Shown in pieces: positions 36,801-47,310 of a stretch of DNA of 64,000 bases. Numbering within the stretch: the stretch's first letter is position 1; every line of letters starts with the position of its first letter. The position numbers and the translations under genes were made by a program. Location: assembly GCF_036588685.1 (NCBI RefSeq), contig NC_086374.1:73096457-73160456 (forward strand), given 5' to 3'. The notes under the pieces were generated by a model. The model did not search any database. It was not told where the DNA came from and was given only the letters and a program-made list of their open reading frames with translations. This DNA is from Mytilus trossulus. Lineage: Eukaryota > Mollusca > Bivalvia > Mytilida > Mytilidae.

Positions 36801-39800
36801 TTAATTTGATGGGATGGGATTTCCCCTTAGGCCTGGAACATGATCTTATACAAATTTCCGTTTCTTTTATTTTATGATTTGATTATGGATAAAAAAAAGA
36901 AAGAAGAAATACCGTTGTAGGACAATGAATGGAATGATTATAAGGAAAACTTCCAACCTTGATTTAAATGCAATCGTGTGTTCCATCAAAGAATACAAAT
37001 GTTGCAGTTGGACATTGAGATTTACTTCCATCTTCTTCTTGCTTTCAGGAGTAAGTTCATGGGAATTATATTGTAATTTCTAAAAACTGATTGATTATTC
37101 GATCTCATAGTTGTGTTGGTATTTGATTACATGTTTTGAGAGTTTCCTGTACATACAGATGCAAAGAATCTAGATTTCCACACATCGAAACGCAAAAATA
37201 TGCAAACAACACTTTATAAATTTCATGCGTCCGAAGTGCTTTTCTGGTTTTACGTTCAACAGGAACGCTAAAAGACGAAACATTGAAAGCAAAGGATGTA
37301 TAAAAACCAAAACAGTCTAAGAGTTATATAACCAGAAGGACATGCAATAATCCATTTTAGATCAAATTTACTCCATGGACTTAAAATCCTTTAGTTACTT
37401 GATAATTTTTAAATTGATAGAGGAATGATTTAAGAAAGGTTTAATTGTCATAAATCATGTCAATACCACTATATCGTCTAAAATAATGCCCTCGCATAAT
37501 CAATCATTGTTAACTCTTTTCCGTACAGGCACGTGCTAGTGAGGACTATCATGTTCAAGAAGATCAATGGAAAATAGGTGTATCATCTATGTTTGCATAT
37601 GCACTTGGATTGGTTCCATCTAAAGACACCTTCTGGACTACAACTGTACAGAACGGCAACCCAAAATACCCAAGTAAGTCACGAATTCACAAAGGACAAT
37701 AAGAAACGTCTGTCAAATTGGGCTGGATACATTATGGCATATATATATACACGAATTCCGGTCATACATTAAAATCAAATGTAAACTTAGGAGATTGCAA
37801 TTCTAATGTTGTGGTTGGTCGTTGCCTATGATATTTTTAATAATTAAAATCAGTCAATTGTTAATCAATTATCATTGGTATCGTGTATCTTATATTTAAG
37901 TGATATGTATACATTTCTAGAGAAGCAAGAATTATGGCCTGCTTTACAAACAGTAGTTGCTACATTGAGCATGGGTCCAGTTGGTCCGGGTGATATGATT
38001 GGAGCTACTAACAAAGATCTTTTAATGAGGTAAGATTTAAGTCTTATCTGAATACTATAAGTAAGTCATTTTGGATTTAGTTTATGAGAGGTGAAATTAT
38101 ACGTTTCAAACTAGCGACAGACATCTGCTACAAAAGGTAACAACTTTTACCATATGTGAAAATCATAGTGATTATTTATATTCTTAATATATGTAAAACC
38201 AGTTTCCATTAAAGTATGGGACGGGTTAAAGGTCTCGTTTTTGTTCTGTTCTGATATCTATTAAATTTCCCCTCAGAATTTTCATGACTTATATATATAA
38301 TTAAAATACTTAAAAAATGTATTACAGATGCTGTAACATGGAAGGTTTAATACTGAAACCATCTAAGCCAGCAACGGCAATGGATCTTCAAATTATAAAG
38401 GTAATAATTTCTAAAGTCATTATATCGAAATATGGGATTTTAAAGAAAAAACATTTAAACTCCAAAAGAAATGAACGAAACAGTATCTACATAAAATCAT
38501 TCGGATTACTTTTTGGTGAAAGAATGTTTAAAATGTACAACTGTGAAGACCTGGTAAATAAAGAATACAATTTCAACTGTTAATTCCACGTTTTTCTGAA
38601 CTTTGTATAAAGTGCCCCCACCACTAGAACATACGTAGCCAATGTAAATGAACGGACAGTCGCATGTATTATAGAATAGAATCTTACATTGAACTTTGAA
38701 AGGACGCTAATATAAACATTTGGTGTGTTGTTGTTTGCCTTGGAAAATTTCACTTTAAATGAATTAATTTGAAAAACTAACATTATAGGCAGCATTCCCA
38801 GACTTTAATGGGCCAGACGGTCAAGTTTGGACCTCCATGTCAGAGATATATGGTGACAAAACTACTCAATTTGGCATACTATTAGCTGCTAATATGTCTA
38901 AACCATACAAACTTAGAGCCTACCAAACAGAATTCCCGTATCAAGTAAGTAAACGGAATAATTCATTATGAATTTCAATAAAAATCTACTAGATAAAATT
39001 GAGAATGGAAATGGGATATGCATCAAAGAATCAACGACCCGACCAAAGAGCAGAAAAACAGCCGAAGGCCAACAATGGTTCTCCAATACAGCGAGAAAAT
39101 TCCACAACCGTAGACTCCTTAACAAAAATATGTACTAGTTTAGTGATCATGGAACGTCATACTAACTCCGAAAATATATAAAAGAAACTAAAATTAAAAA
39201 TCATACAAGACTTACATAGGCCAGAGAGTCCATACTTGGGACATGCGCAAAAATGTGTCGGGGTTAAACATGTTTTTTGACATCTCATCCCTCTCCCAAT
39301 ATACCTTCAGCCAATGTAGAAAAAACACACATGTAGGAATACGCACAGTAAAACTCAAGTTTAAAAGAAGTCAGAATATGTGACAAAAGAAACTAAACAA
39401 AATGACCATGATGTTTACTTGGATCATCAGCTATGCCATTATTTGCCTCTTCATTTCCATCACAAATGATATCACGATCTGTTTCATCTTCAGTACTAGT
39501 ACAATCATTGTTTTCCTCAAATTCTTTAAAAGATGAATCAAACTGAAAAAAGGAGGGCAAAATCAAATACATGAATGGGAAGCAAAATTCTGCTAATTTA
39601 CATAACTTTTAAGGATTAAATACACACACACACATATATATATATATATAAAGTCATGGAATACATATACAAAAATATGCTTCAGGATGCATATGTGTCA
39701 ATATTAATTATTGTACTGGGTGTACATGTAGGCACTAAAAAAGAGAACCATATGATATATGTGCTTTTCTTATTCTTTCAATTGGGTCGGTGTATGCTAT

Positions 39801-42778
39801 ACCGGCTAATAAAAGATGGAGATAAAATTCCCAGGGCAAACGATGATTGAATTCATGTAAATGAAATAACACTTTTTAATTTTTGTACATAGACACCTTT
39901 ATGGCTTTAAGCATCTGATATTGCCATAGAAATCATATATACACGAAATTATAATAAATTACACCAGTATTGTAACGAAAAATTTTTAATTAATTTCTTA
40001 AAAACACTAAAACAAATGATTTATAGACATGTGTATGGTGAACGTCCGACATCTTTTTAAATCAAAATATTTTAAATAGACAATTAGAACTTTTTACATT
40101 GTTTAGAAATCACAGCAAATACTTACGTTTGTGGTCTTAAATATCTTGTGATCAAATATTGAAGGCAATGGGTGATCTTTTGTTGGACCTCTCTTCGTTA
40201 TGAAATGCTCTGAACAAAGCCTTGAACAACTTGTTGGCTTCCATTGTTTGCGACTGACACGGCATTGCCATATAGATTTGTGTCTTCTATTTACAGGAAA
40301 CCTATGTAAAGTCACAGTATTGTCATTTATGCTTTTGCCACTATAGTTATGGCAATTTGTTGCACAACAGTATAGTTTTCCCATGACTATATCTCGCTAT
40401 AAACTGACTTTATCCACCGTGCAACCAGTTACGTTTCAGTTTGCCGGTTACCTACCGGAAGCACTTTTACCACTATCTCCTTTCACAGGAGAGTTCCAAA
40501 TTTCAGGGAAGATAACCTAGTTATCGGAAAGGGCTATAAGTATTTTTCAATGGCATATTAAGTTATAACATTTCTAAATTTAAATGCGGCATCAGTTGTA
40601 TTGTTCTCATCATTGCCCATAATCAATGACATTCGGGAAAGGGTTCAAATTAATAGAAATTACTAAAACAAACATGCATATGTGCAGTGACACACTCAAC
40701 TGATAACGGTTGACCAACTCTATAAAGGCAAACATATCCGTGATTAAATATGAGAGTGTTTGTGGTCTAGCTGTCATGTAAATCCATGAATTAAAAATAA
40801 GATGGTGTGTAGTTAGTAAACTGTACAAATTCTGACACCATAAGATGGTGATAATGGCATGTAACTGTCAGAAAAAGGAAATGAGATATATGTTTTAGTT
40901 AGAGACTGAAATCTTCACGTTTGTCATATATCTTCTTCTAATGCTTATTGACAATTACAGGTCAAGGTATAAACAAGCTTTGGGTTAACTCAGTAATGTG
41001 ACTTGTCAATAACTTATATCTCAGTATTAAAGATGGGGAAAATATCGTTTTTAAACATTTAATTGATGAGGATATTTCAAAAACTGAAATACATGAAATG
41101 ACAACGCAAATTCTTTCATTTAAACCATTACACAATTTTTGCTTTTTTCCGATAACAGAAAAAAATCCAAAATGAGGCTGTATATATTCCTGGGACTATA
41201 GTAGAGTCCATATTCCTTACAATAAATGTTGTTTTATGTGAATTATGGCAGTTTTGGGAAGAAATATTGTGTAACTACTGTCCAACTTACATTTTCATTA
41301 CTTCTTTGCAGTTAACATTAGAAGTAAAATAATACTTATAGAAGGCTTTCACAGAGAGTCGAACTATGAAGTGTCATGACAAAACTGCAGTTATTGCAAT
41401 ACTTATGTTTTGTCTACAAATGACTCATCAGTGACGCTAGAATAAACAAAAGTTCACCATTTTGACTGAGAAGCACTCTTCTGACTGTTGTGAGCACTTA
41501 AGGACGTTCAAAATTAGTTTTTAAAAATAACAAATAAATGTAGATTTTTGTAATTTTCTGTGTCTGTGTTGTTACGGTTTACACAGAAGACGTTGATTTC
41601 ATTAACGATTTATACCGTTTTTTTTCTTTTGTCCTTTTCAGTTTTACGACAGCATAGTGTTTCCATACAACAAACCAGAGGCAGGAATGTCTTTCAAAAA
41701 ATCACCACTTAATCTGAACGGATGCACTAGTGATCAATTCTGTTTGTTTTACCTATCACCAATAATTATTGTGTAAGTTATTTATATATAGAAGGATGTG
41801 GTATGAGTGCCAATGAGACAAGTTCAGACAACTCTCCATCCAAGTCAAAATTTATAAAAGTAAACTATTAGAGTTCAAGGTACGGTCATCAACACGGAGC
41901 CTTCGCTTACAACGAACAGCAAGCTATAAATTAAGGCCCCAAAAAATTAATAATGTAAAACCATTCAAACGGGAAAACAAACGGTCTAATATATCGAGAA
42001 ACGAAAAACAATTATGAACCACATCAACAAACGACAACTACTGAACATCAGATTCCTGATTTGTATTTTTGCTAAGGATCTTTAAAACTAGTTGTTGCTT
42101 GCATAGTATTTTGTATAAAGACAACTGTACGTAAGGGAAACGTGATCGGAAAGTCTACACATACATTTTCTACTCATTTGATATCCCACCAAATTTATTC
42201 TGTAGGTAAAAGATATTAACAAACGTCCAGTGGTCAATTTAAAGCTGTTGGACTGTCACAAAGTAGAACAGAAATATTATGACATATATATGTTAATAGA
42301 TGCCATAAAGAAAAAAAATACCCCACTGTAAAAGATTGTTAATAATTTCAAAACAAAAATTCTGTATAAAGCATTTTAGAACAAATACTGTTGTCTATCG
42401 CTTTAACATATATTTTATTTAAGTCACCTTGTTCATGTATATGCATCTACGAATTACATGCCCTTTTCTTATCGCAGAGGACAACATACCATTGCGATAT
42501 ATGGCGAACATGACAAATTTGTTCCAATGTCTCCCCAACGAGTAACAGATGTTATATATACCGAGGACGATATGGTTCTTCAATTGGTTGGTGTACCATC
42601 AGAGAAAGTTGTCCTATCGTATCTGTTGGACGGCGTGCAGAAAAATATCACTACAGTCTTCAGTACTTCTCGAACAGCTCACATCAGCCTCGTTTTAGGA
42701 AAGACTAAACATGTGACAATTGCACACCAAAGACCATTTACAGGATCTTTCAATGGATTTGGAAAGAGAGGCGTATGA
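24845..42778 (+). CDS. Secreted clan GH-D-like glycoside hydrolase, 17 exons, complete
   Basis: Exons 24845-24905, 24994-25262, 25889-26067, 27741-27978, 28935-29049, 31088-31184, 31475-31570, 31845-31895, 33958-34042, 34557-34616, 36472-36648, 37529-37673, 37921-38029, 38328-38400, 38789-38944, 41642-41772, 42478-42778. They sum to 2343 nt: 780 residues plus TGA, all phases compatible. Residues 1-19 form a signal peptide (MLLLYLSTVLLLVQESSA), followed by a beta-rich N-terminal region with several N-X-S/T sites. The barrel-like core has YLQLDSWW (321-328), GLKMYEQDWL with Asp418, and ARASEDYH with Asp482. By analogy to alpha-galactosidase/raffinose-synthase-like enzymes, Asp418 would be the nucleophile and Asp482 the acid/base. 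A beta domain follows (exons 15-17). Family membership is inferred from motifs; the substrate is unknown. Repeats fill the introns, and the two putative catalytic Asp residues are in different exons (11 and 12). Confidence 0.85.
26285..27655 (+). repeat. Dispersed repeat E with internal tandem blocks
   Basis: Fills intron 3. It starts near CGCCTACTTTTGCTGTAAAT and ends CTTAAGTCGAAGGCTCGAC. Inside are at least four copies of a 150-200-bp block with ATCATAAACAAGCTTCTGTC and CACAGAGTGAAT, then a GACGACGAC run near 27575. The beginning of a second copy is at 23886-24080. Confidence 0.7.
27985..28270. repeat. Dispersed repeat pair, copy 1
   Basis: GTCCAGCGGTCAATATTTC, CAACAGGCCACTTACG and TACACGAGGCAAGTGATTTA recur in diverged form at 30268-30550 (GTCCAGTGGCAAATATTTC, TACACGAGGCATCGGACTTA). 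Copy 1 is in intron 4, copy 2 in intron 5. Confidence 0.6.
28690..28860 (-). repeat. Dispersed repeat A in intron 4
   Basis: GGTATGATTGCCAATGAGAC, GAAGTAGATGTTAGCAA, then ACATGAAAAA. It ends about 75 bases before exon 5. Confidence 0.65.
29050..30206 (+). repeat. 41-bp minisatellite starting at the intron-5 splice donor
   Basis: Unit GTAATTATAATAGTGCAG plus AAAGTCGTAGATCTGCATAACTC, about 28 copies. The first unit starts at 29050, the first base of intron 5, so the functional donor GTAATT is the start of the repeat. A short variant of 31 bp lacks ten bases (GTGTAGATCTTC) and recurs about every few units; a 23-bp variant occurs once near 29130. The last unit degrades at about 30206 (GTGCAGTAGGACACAG). 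The long minus-strand ORF 28767-29231 is its shadow. Confidence 0.95.
30268..30550. repeat. Dispersed repeat pair, copy 2
   Basis: Diverged from 27985-28270. It has GGTCATCCGGGACGGTGG, TTGCAACAGAACACCTACGG and CTTTACACGAGGCATCGG. Lies in intron 5. Confidence 0.6.
32406..33552 (-). repeat. Dispersed repeat C, copy 3, reversed
   Basis: On the plus strand it begins AACTAGAGTGTCGCTCACC and ends GGCCCTTCGGGCCCGGTGAA. It contains two TTTTTAGC-GGCGGCCATCTTGGATG-type blocks, and GACGCCGGACGACGGAGGAC near its end. It lies in intron 8. Confidence 0.8.
33570..33800 (-). repeat. Dispersed repeat with GGATCCTGGCTCACCGCTCG
   Basis: GGAACCTAAAGGCGGAGCAAC and GGATCCTGGCTCACCGCTCG resemble a common mussel intergenic repeat I recall. 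Non-coding, in intron 8. Confidence 0.4.
34765..34970 (-). repeat. Dispersed repeat A, decayed, in intron 10
   Basis: AGGTGTGGTCTGTTTGCC, AGTGTAAATGAAGTGGATTG, TAGGTCACCTTACGG. Best matched by the copy at 59820-60000. Confidence 0.55.
35370..36130 (-). pseudogene. Non-LTR retrotransposon C-terminal remnant (REL-endonuclease type)
   Basis: In intron 10, minus strand. Read downward it gives a Cys motif CKLCDKPANLE near 36120, QMTGRFRPTLGERPSF near 35860, then LTVQWETRLAEAHERS near 35750. The order (zinc-knuckle-like CxxC, W-RPTLG, catalytic-type region, LTV-WE---EAHER) resembles the C-terminal part of retrotransposons with a restriction-like endonuclease. Stops interrupt it repeatedly, so it is dead. 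Plus-strand ORFs in the same span (35380-36301) are shadows. The family call is from recalled motifs. Confidence 0.55.
38992..39415 (-). mobile_element. Repeat B: 3' tail of a Penelope-like element, truncated
   Basis: ATTGAGAATGGAAATGGG at the element's 3' end, AATTCCACAACCG, CTTACATAGGCCAGAG and ACATGCGCAAAAATG. It matches, in the same order, 45895-46440, where the tail is joined to a reverse-transcriptase remnant. The left border with the THAP exon lies near 39400-39420. Confidence 0.65.
39393..40384 (-). CDS. THAP-domain protein, two exons, nested in a hydrolase intron
   Basis: Exon 1 40384-40127 (86 codons) and exon 2 39542-39393 (49 codons plus TAG), joined at a GTAAGT donor and a TTTTTTCAG acceptor in phase 0; 135 residues. 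Exon 1 is a full THAP zinc finger: Cys7/Cys11, RFP at 28-30, Trp39, Cys57 and His60 in LCSEHF, and LPSIF at 73-77 in place of the AVPTIF box. THAP fingers bind DNA and occur in P-element-like transposases and host regulators. Exon 2 is acidic (STEDETDRD). Its last few codons (HHGHFV and stop) lie in repeat B, so the native C-terminus may be lost, or a donor at CCAA/GTAAAC may lead to a further exon. Opposite strand to, and inside, intron 15 of the hydrolase gene. ACCGGAAG, an ETS-type site, lies about 70 bases upstream of the ATG. Confidence 0.75.
41403..41438 (-). ncRNA. 5' half of a hammerhead ribozyme
   Basis: Minus strand GCGTCA then CTGATGA (plus 41431-41425), stem II GTC/GAC with loop ATTTGTA, then AAAAC where GAAAC is expected. 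The CUGAUGA box and stem II are intact, but the GUC/stem I 3' half is missing. So it is a truncated or decayed copy. In intron 15 of the hydrolase gene. Confidence 0.5.
41790..42065 (-). repeat. Dispersed repeat A in intron 16
   Basis: GATGTGGTATGAGTGCCAAT, CAACTCTCCATCCAAG, AATTAAGGCCCCAAAAAATT, ATCAGATTCCTGATTTG. It starts 18 bases inside the intron. Confidence 0.75.
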
Positions 42779-42785
42779 TTGTTGA

Positions 42786-42791
42786 AATAAA
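42786..42791 (+). promoter_or_regulatory. Polyadenylation signal of the hydrolase gene
   Basis: AATAAA starts 8 bases after the stop codon. If it is the functional signal, the 3' UTR is very short (about 25-35 nt). No stronger site follows within 150 bases. Confidence 0.5.
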
Positions 42792-43549
42792 TATTAAAAT
42801 GGAAATTATGAACAAACTAGATAATTTTCTCTTAATTTATGATTTCTTGCAAAATGAAAAAAAAACTGACTTGTATCTTTATGGTTTAATTATTGAAATT
42901 TGAATAATGATTTGAAGATTTATTACTTAAGCGTAAGATAACAAATTGTTGCCCCTAAATGCAGTATTTACAATACTTACTAAGCTTGATGACACATTAT
43001 TATGCAAAACAGAGCAAACTTTAGCTGAATTTAAGAAAAAAAAGACGAAACAACAAACAAAACTACTAAACAAATCCTTTGCAACAACAACACTTCCAGA
43101 AAGCTAATCGCCCAGCAAATCTAGCCCCACACAAAAATACCTTAGAAATCTGCTGGTGTTTAGGAATAAACCGTACTTGCTCCGCCAGACGCTGACTGCT
43201 CATGCCATAAACAAAAATCGGTGAAAGAAATGAAAACAGAAAAGAGATGAATAATTTTACTGCAGCTAATATCATATAGCACAGGTCATATCCGACACCT
43301 ATATTTTATAACGGTAACGAAACCATAGTGGCGTTCATAGAAATGACTTTAACATAAATATTTACCATTTTTTTTGTTCAATGGCTTCCTTTTATGCTGT
43401 AATCCTTGGTGAGAATGGTGGCAACAAAGACAGTATGTCCAGAGGTAACCGTGAAAGGCTGCTTCTTCCACTTCACCCAGTGTTTATGGCGAAAGTCATA
43501 GAAATTTAAATTACAGTCCTATTATAAAGAAAATGAAGACATTACTTAA
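42792..43549. other. No gene recognised
   Basis: The minus ORF 43066-43275 has no motif. 43370-43540 could be part of the neighbouring transposase remnant on the other strand, but I could not align it. Confidence 0.35.
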
Positions 43550-44060
43550 GTAATACGACGAGCCGCAGTACTACTGGTACCTCTTGTTCCATCCCACCTT
43601 GTTGGCGATGTTTGGCTAAACACTTTAGAAGACATTGGAGAAGCTGAAAACATACCCACTACAACTTTATTTACAGATTACGTGACAGAGTTTTGGGTTG
43701 AAAACTACCGCTTTCTATGGAACCACTATTACACCTGAGACTACAATAACACATGTGTTATAGTAGTCTCAGATTACACAGAAGGACCCCGCACCATGCA
43801 CAAATCACCTGGAAGGATGGCACAAAAAACTTAAGAAGCGACTCAAAGTTTCAAACACGCCCACCCCAACCTCTACGAGATCATTCAGATACTGAAGAAG
43901 ACAAAGGCACCAACATAATTCAACAGTATGCAGCAGGAGGAACCTGCCCACCTTGAAGACGACGATACAGAGTAATAGACACCAGACTCATAGACAGATA
44001 CCAATAAGGACACATACACGTGGTAGATTACTCTGACGCAAAATCTCATCTTCTCCAATT
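43550..44060 (+). pseudogene. MULE-type transposase C-terminal remnant
   Basis: Translates, with stops, to PLVPSHLVGDVWLNTLED, LFTDYVTEFWVENYRFLWNH, EGPRTMHKSPGRM, AHPNLYEIIQILKKTKAPT. The series F-DY-W, W-H, DGPRTNN-EGWH and HPN-Y is the C-terminal signature I know from Mutator-like (FLYWCH-linked) transposases in molluscs and insects. In-frame stops after WNHYYT and KT show that it is dead. The N-terminal region and terminal repeats were not found. Confidence 0.6.
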
Positions 44061-44329
44061 GAACTAAACAATGAATTGATATATTGTTAATTGTGACTTT
44101 GTACATTTATAAATTTATAAATGATTTGTTACTTTTGATGTATATGTAAAAGATTGTTTTTCTCATCTTTTTACATATAGTGCCGTTATTATTTTTTTTG
44201 CTTCATTAATTCCCTCATGCAATGCATTTATAAAATTGATTAATTTATCAAATTATGTTTGCAATAACAGAGAACTCAGTGTATAAATATATTTCTGTCG
44301 TGAAAATCATTCAGAAACTAATGAACCTA

Positions 44330-44990
44330 AAGTCATTTTTATAACTGAATATCATTTTTAATCGTTTTTTTGTGACAAAAATGTCGGTTATTAATTTGGG
44401 GATGTACGGCGGCCGGCCGGGCGGGCGCCCGGGCGGCAATCAAATGTTATCCGTGCATTAACTCATGAACCGTTCAACCAAAGCTTTTAAAGTTTTAATA
44501 TGTTGTTACTGACAACCAAATGAAGGTCAAGTTCATTAATGGCGGTTTTGACTTTTACCGTTCAGGAGTTATGTTTCTTGAAAGATTGAAAAATGGAGTT
44601 TCCAGTCTTGTCCGTGCATTTACGCATGAACTGTTCTAACAAAGCTTCCCAAATTTTCATATGTTGTTACTGATGACAAAATAGAGGTCAAGTTCAATAA
44701 TGACGGTTTTGACTTTTACCGTTCAGGAGTTATGGTTCTTGAAAGATTGTAAAATGACGTTTCCATTCATGTTGTTGCATTTACTCATGAACCATTCATT
44801 ATAAGCTTTTCAAATTTTAATATGTTGATACTGATGACAAAATGAAGGTCAAATTTGATATTGACGATTTTCACTTTCACCATTCATCAGTAATGGTTCT
44901 TGTGATATTGCCAGGACACAAATAAATGTAAATAAATCCGGTTTGCTGACGTTGTGACAGCCTCTTGTTCAGTTATTTGCTGTATATGTA
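44330..44990 (+). repeat. Dispersed repeat F, GC-rich head and three internal blocks
   Basis: Begins near AAAAATGTCGGTTATTAATT with a GC-rich self-complementary run at 44408-44441, then three blocks about 140-180 bp apart, each with ACTCATGAACC or similar, TATGTTGTTACTGA, AAGGTCAAGTTC and TTCAGGAGTTATG. Ends near GTTGTGACAGCCTCTTG. Confidence 0.7.
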
Positions 44991-45894
44991 TGTTGAATGA
45001 ATTGGTTGAATTGATATTAAATTACTGAAAGTATTTGATTTTTTAAATTATTTTTCTATACAAAAAACAACCTGAATATCTAGAAAACACTTACAAACTA
45101 TATACCTAAGTTGGAACAGACTATACAATTGTATGGTCATTAAACATTTTGTCTTTTTTTGTTTTCTTAACTAATAGATAATTGGTAGAATTAAAAGTGG
45201 GCAAACCAGAAGTAAACCGTAACCCTTAATCCCGAAAAAGTATAAACACATATAAAGGATATAACATATCGTTTGGTATGCCTAATAGTTTGTATGTCAG
45301 GTTTAAGGCAAAAAAACATACAGCTAGGTTCTCAAGCAGCACAAGGCAGTGAACAGTGGCGCTCTCTCCAGCTTGGAAATAGCATATTAAGTGAACATTA
45401 TCATGTGGAAATACTATATGGCGCCTGTCTCTCAGATTGTTAAGGTGTTCACCAATTCCTGTCTTCCATGTAAATAGTTACTTCATAATAAATCAAATCT
45501 GACATAAATCATTTCCTTTAGGTCAAAATTGTTATCGAAGTTTACACAAACATTGAAGACTAGAAGGATACTCTGATTAATTCAAAGCAAATTATATATC
45601 CTTTTGTCAATACTATAATCCCAGTTCACACATACAAAGCAAAACGTTCTTCGTATTCCAAGTTTAAAATGAATAACAATGGCTTAATAATAACGATATC
45701 AAAGATACGTGTTTGATTTTATTCGTCATTTGTACTTTATTTTATCCGTATACTGCATATAATAATTATCGAAATGCGACGACGCCAATCTAATTTTAAT
45801 GTCCATGAATTTTGAAGCGTTCGGGTGAAAACACATTTTTCTACAGCATTTGTGGAAGTGAGAGTGCAATAATCAAAATGTACGATAATATAAT
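44991..45894. other. Nothing recognised
   Basis: AT-rich, no ORF above background and no match to the repeats named here. Confidence 0.4.
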
Positions 45895-47310
45895 AATACA
45901 ATTGAGAATGGAAATGGGGAATGTGTCAAAGACACAACAACTCGACCATAGAACAAACAACAGCAGAAGGTCAACAACAGGTCTTCAATGCAGCGAGAAA
46001 TTCCCGCAGCCGGAGGCGTCCTTCAGCTGGCCCCCAAACAAATATATATACTAGTTCAGTGATAATGAACGCCATACTTAGCCCCAAATTGTACACAAAA
46101 AACTAAAAAAAAAAAAATACAAGACTAACAAAGGCCATAGGCTCCTGACTTGGGACAGGCGCAAAAATGCAGCGGGGTTAACAGGAGGAGATCTCAACCC
46201 CCTATACCTCTAACCAATATAGAAAAGTAAAAGCATAACAATACGCACATTAAAATTCAGTTTAAGAAAAGTCCGAGTCTGATGTCAGAAGATGTCACCA
46301 AAGAAAATACACAAAATGACAATAATACATAAATATCTACAGACTACTAACAGTTAACTGACATGCCAGTTCTGACTTCAATTTTTAAACTGATTGAAAG
46401 ATTATGTCTTCATCATATGAATATCAGGCACACTCCTTCTCGTTAGGGGTTTAGTATTATTCCATCAACACATATATGAGAAGAACATAACTCGTGTCAT
46501 GCCAGCAACTGTTTAAAAAAAAAAATGTTTTTAGTTCCTATGCAAAGACACTATAAGTGAATCAATATTAACGTCAAAACATGCAATCTTTAATGACCTA
46601 ACATCAGTTTCGTAACTATATCCCTTCTTAATAAGTCTATTTCAAGGTTTTGTTAGCTTATGAGGAGAATAGTGACATTTTTGTGATTTATAAATAATAT
46701 TTCCATTAAACTGAATATGGATGTGAAATACCTGAACGTATAAGAAGTCTGCATGTTGAGCTATATTTACGAACGATGTCCTTAAACCGATGATAAAATT
46801 TAGTAAATGTTTTGACTAATTTGTGATTTCAAAAAATAATTTTTCAGTAATACATAAATTTCTCTCGTTAAAATCTAAAACATTGTTACATACACGAGCG
46901 AATCGTACAAGTTGAGACCGTATAAACACCGTAAGATGATGACAAGGGGACGTCACCATATAAAAATGGATAATTAACGATAGGAAATGAAAAATCATCT
47001 CTTTTATCATAAATTTAAGTATTAAGCTTACCGTTAATGATATAGATATCAAGATCGAGAAAAGGGCAGTGGTCATTGGTAGTATTAGCTTTATTTAAAG
47101 TAAGTTCAACATGATATATTTCTTTACTGAAGTCGTCATTATTGAGAGCCAAAATATTATCCAAATATCTAAAAGTATTATTAAATTTGTGTATAAGATG
47201 TTGTTTCGATGGGTCTTTGCTGATTTTTGTCATAAATTGTAATTCATAACAATACAAAAACAGGTCCGCATAAGTACAATCTGAAAATATTTGCAACACT
47301 GTTTAACTTG
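45895..47310 (-). mobile_element. Penelope-like element: dead reverse transcriptase and 3' tail
   Basis: Minus strand. 47299-47015 encodes CTYADLFLYCYELQFM, FNNTFRYLDNILALNNDDF and CPFLDLDIYIINGKLNT. The RT palm motif, usually Y-I/A-D-D, is YLDN, so the second catalytic Asp is replaced. After a stop the reading resumes as YDKRDDFSFPIVNYPFL and, in another frame, QLVRFARVCNNVLDFNER (46816-47076). A region with KTFTKFYHRFKDIVRKY follows to about 46600, then the repeat B tail (46440-45895) ending GAGAATGGAAATGGGGAATG. Upstream finger motifs and a GIY-YIG domain were not seen. Element class is inferred from motif order. Confidence 0.65.
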
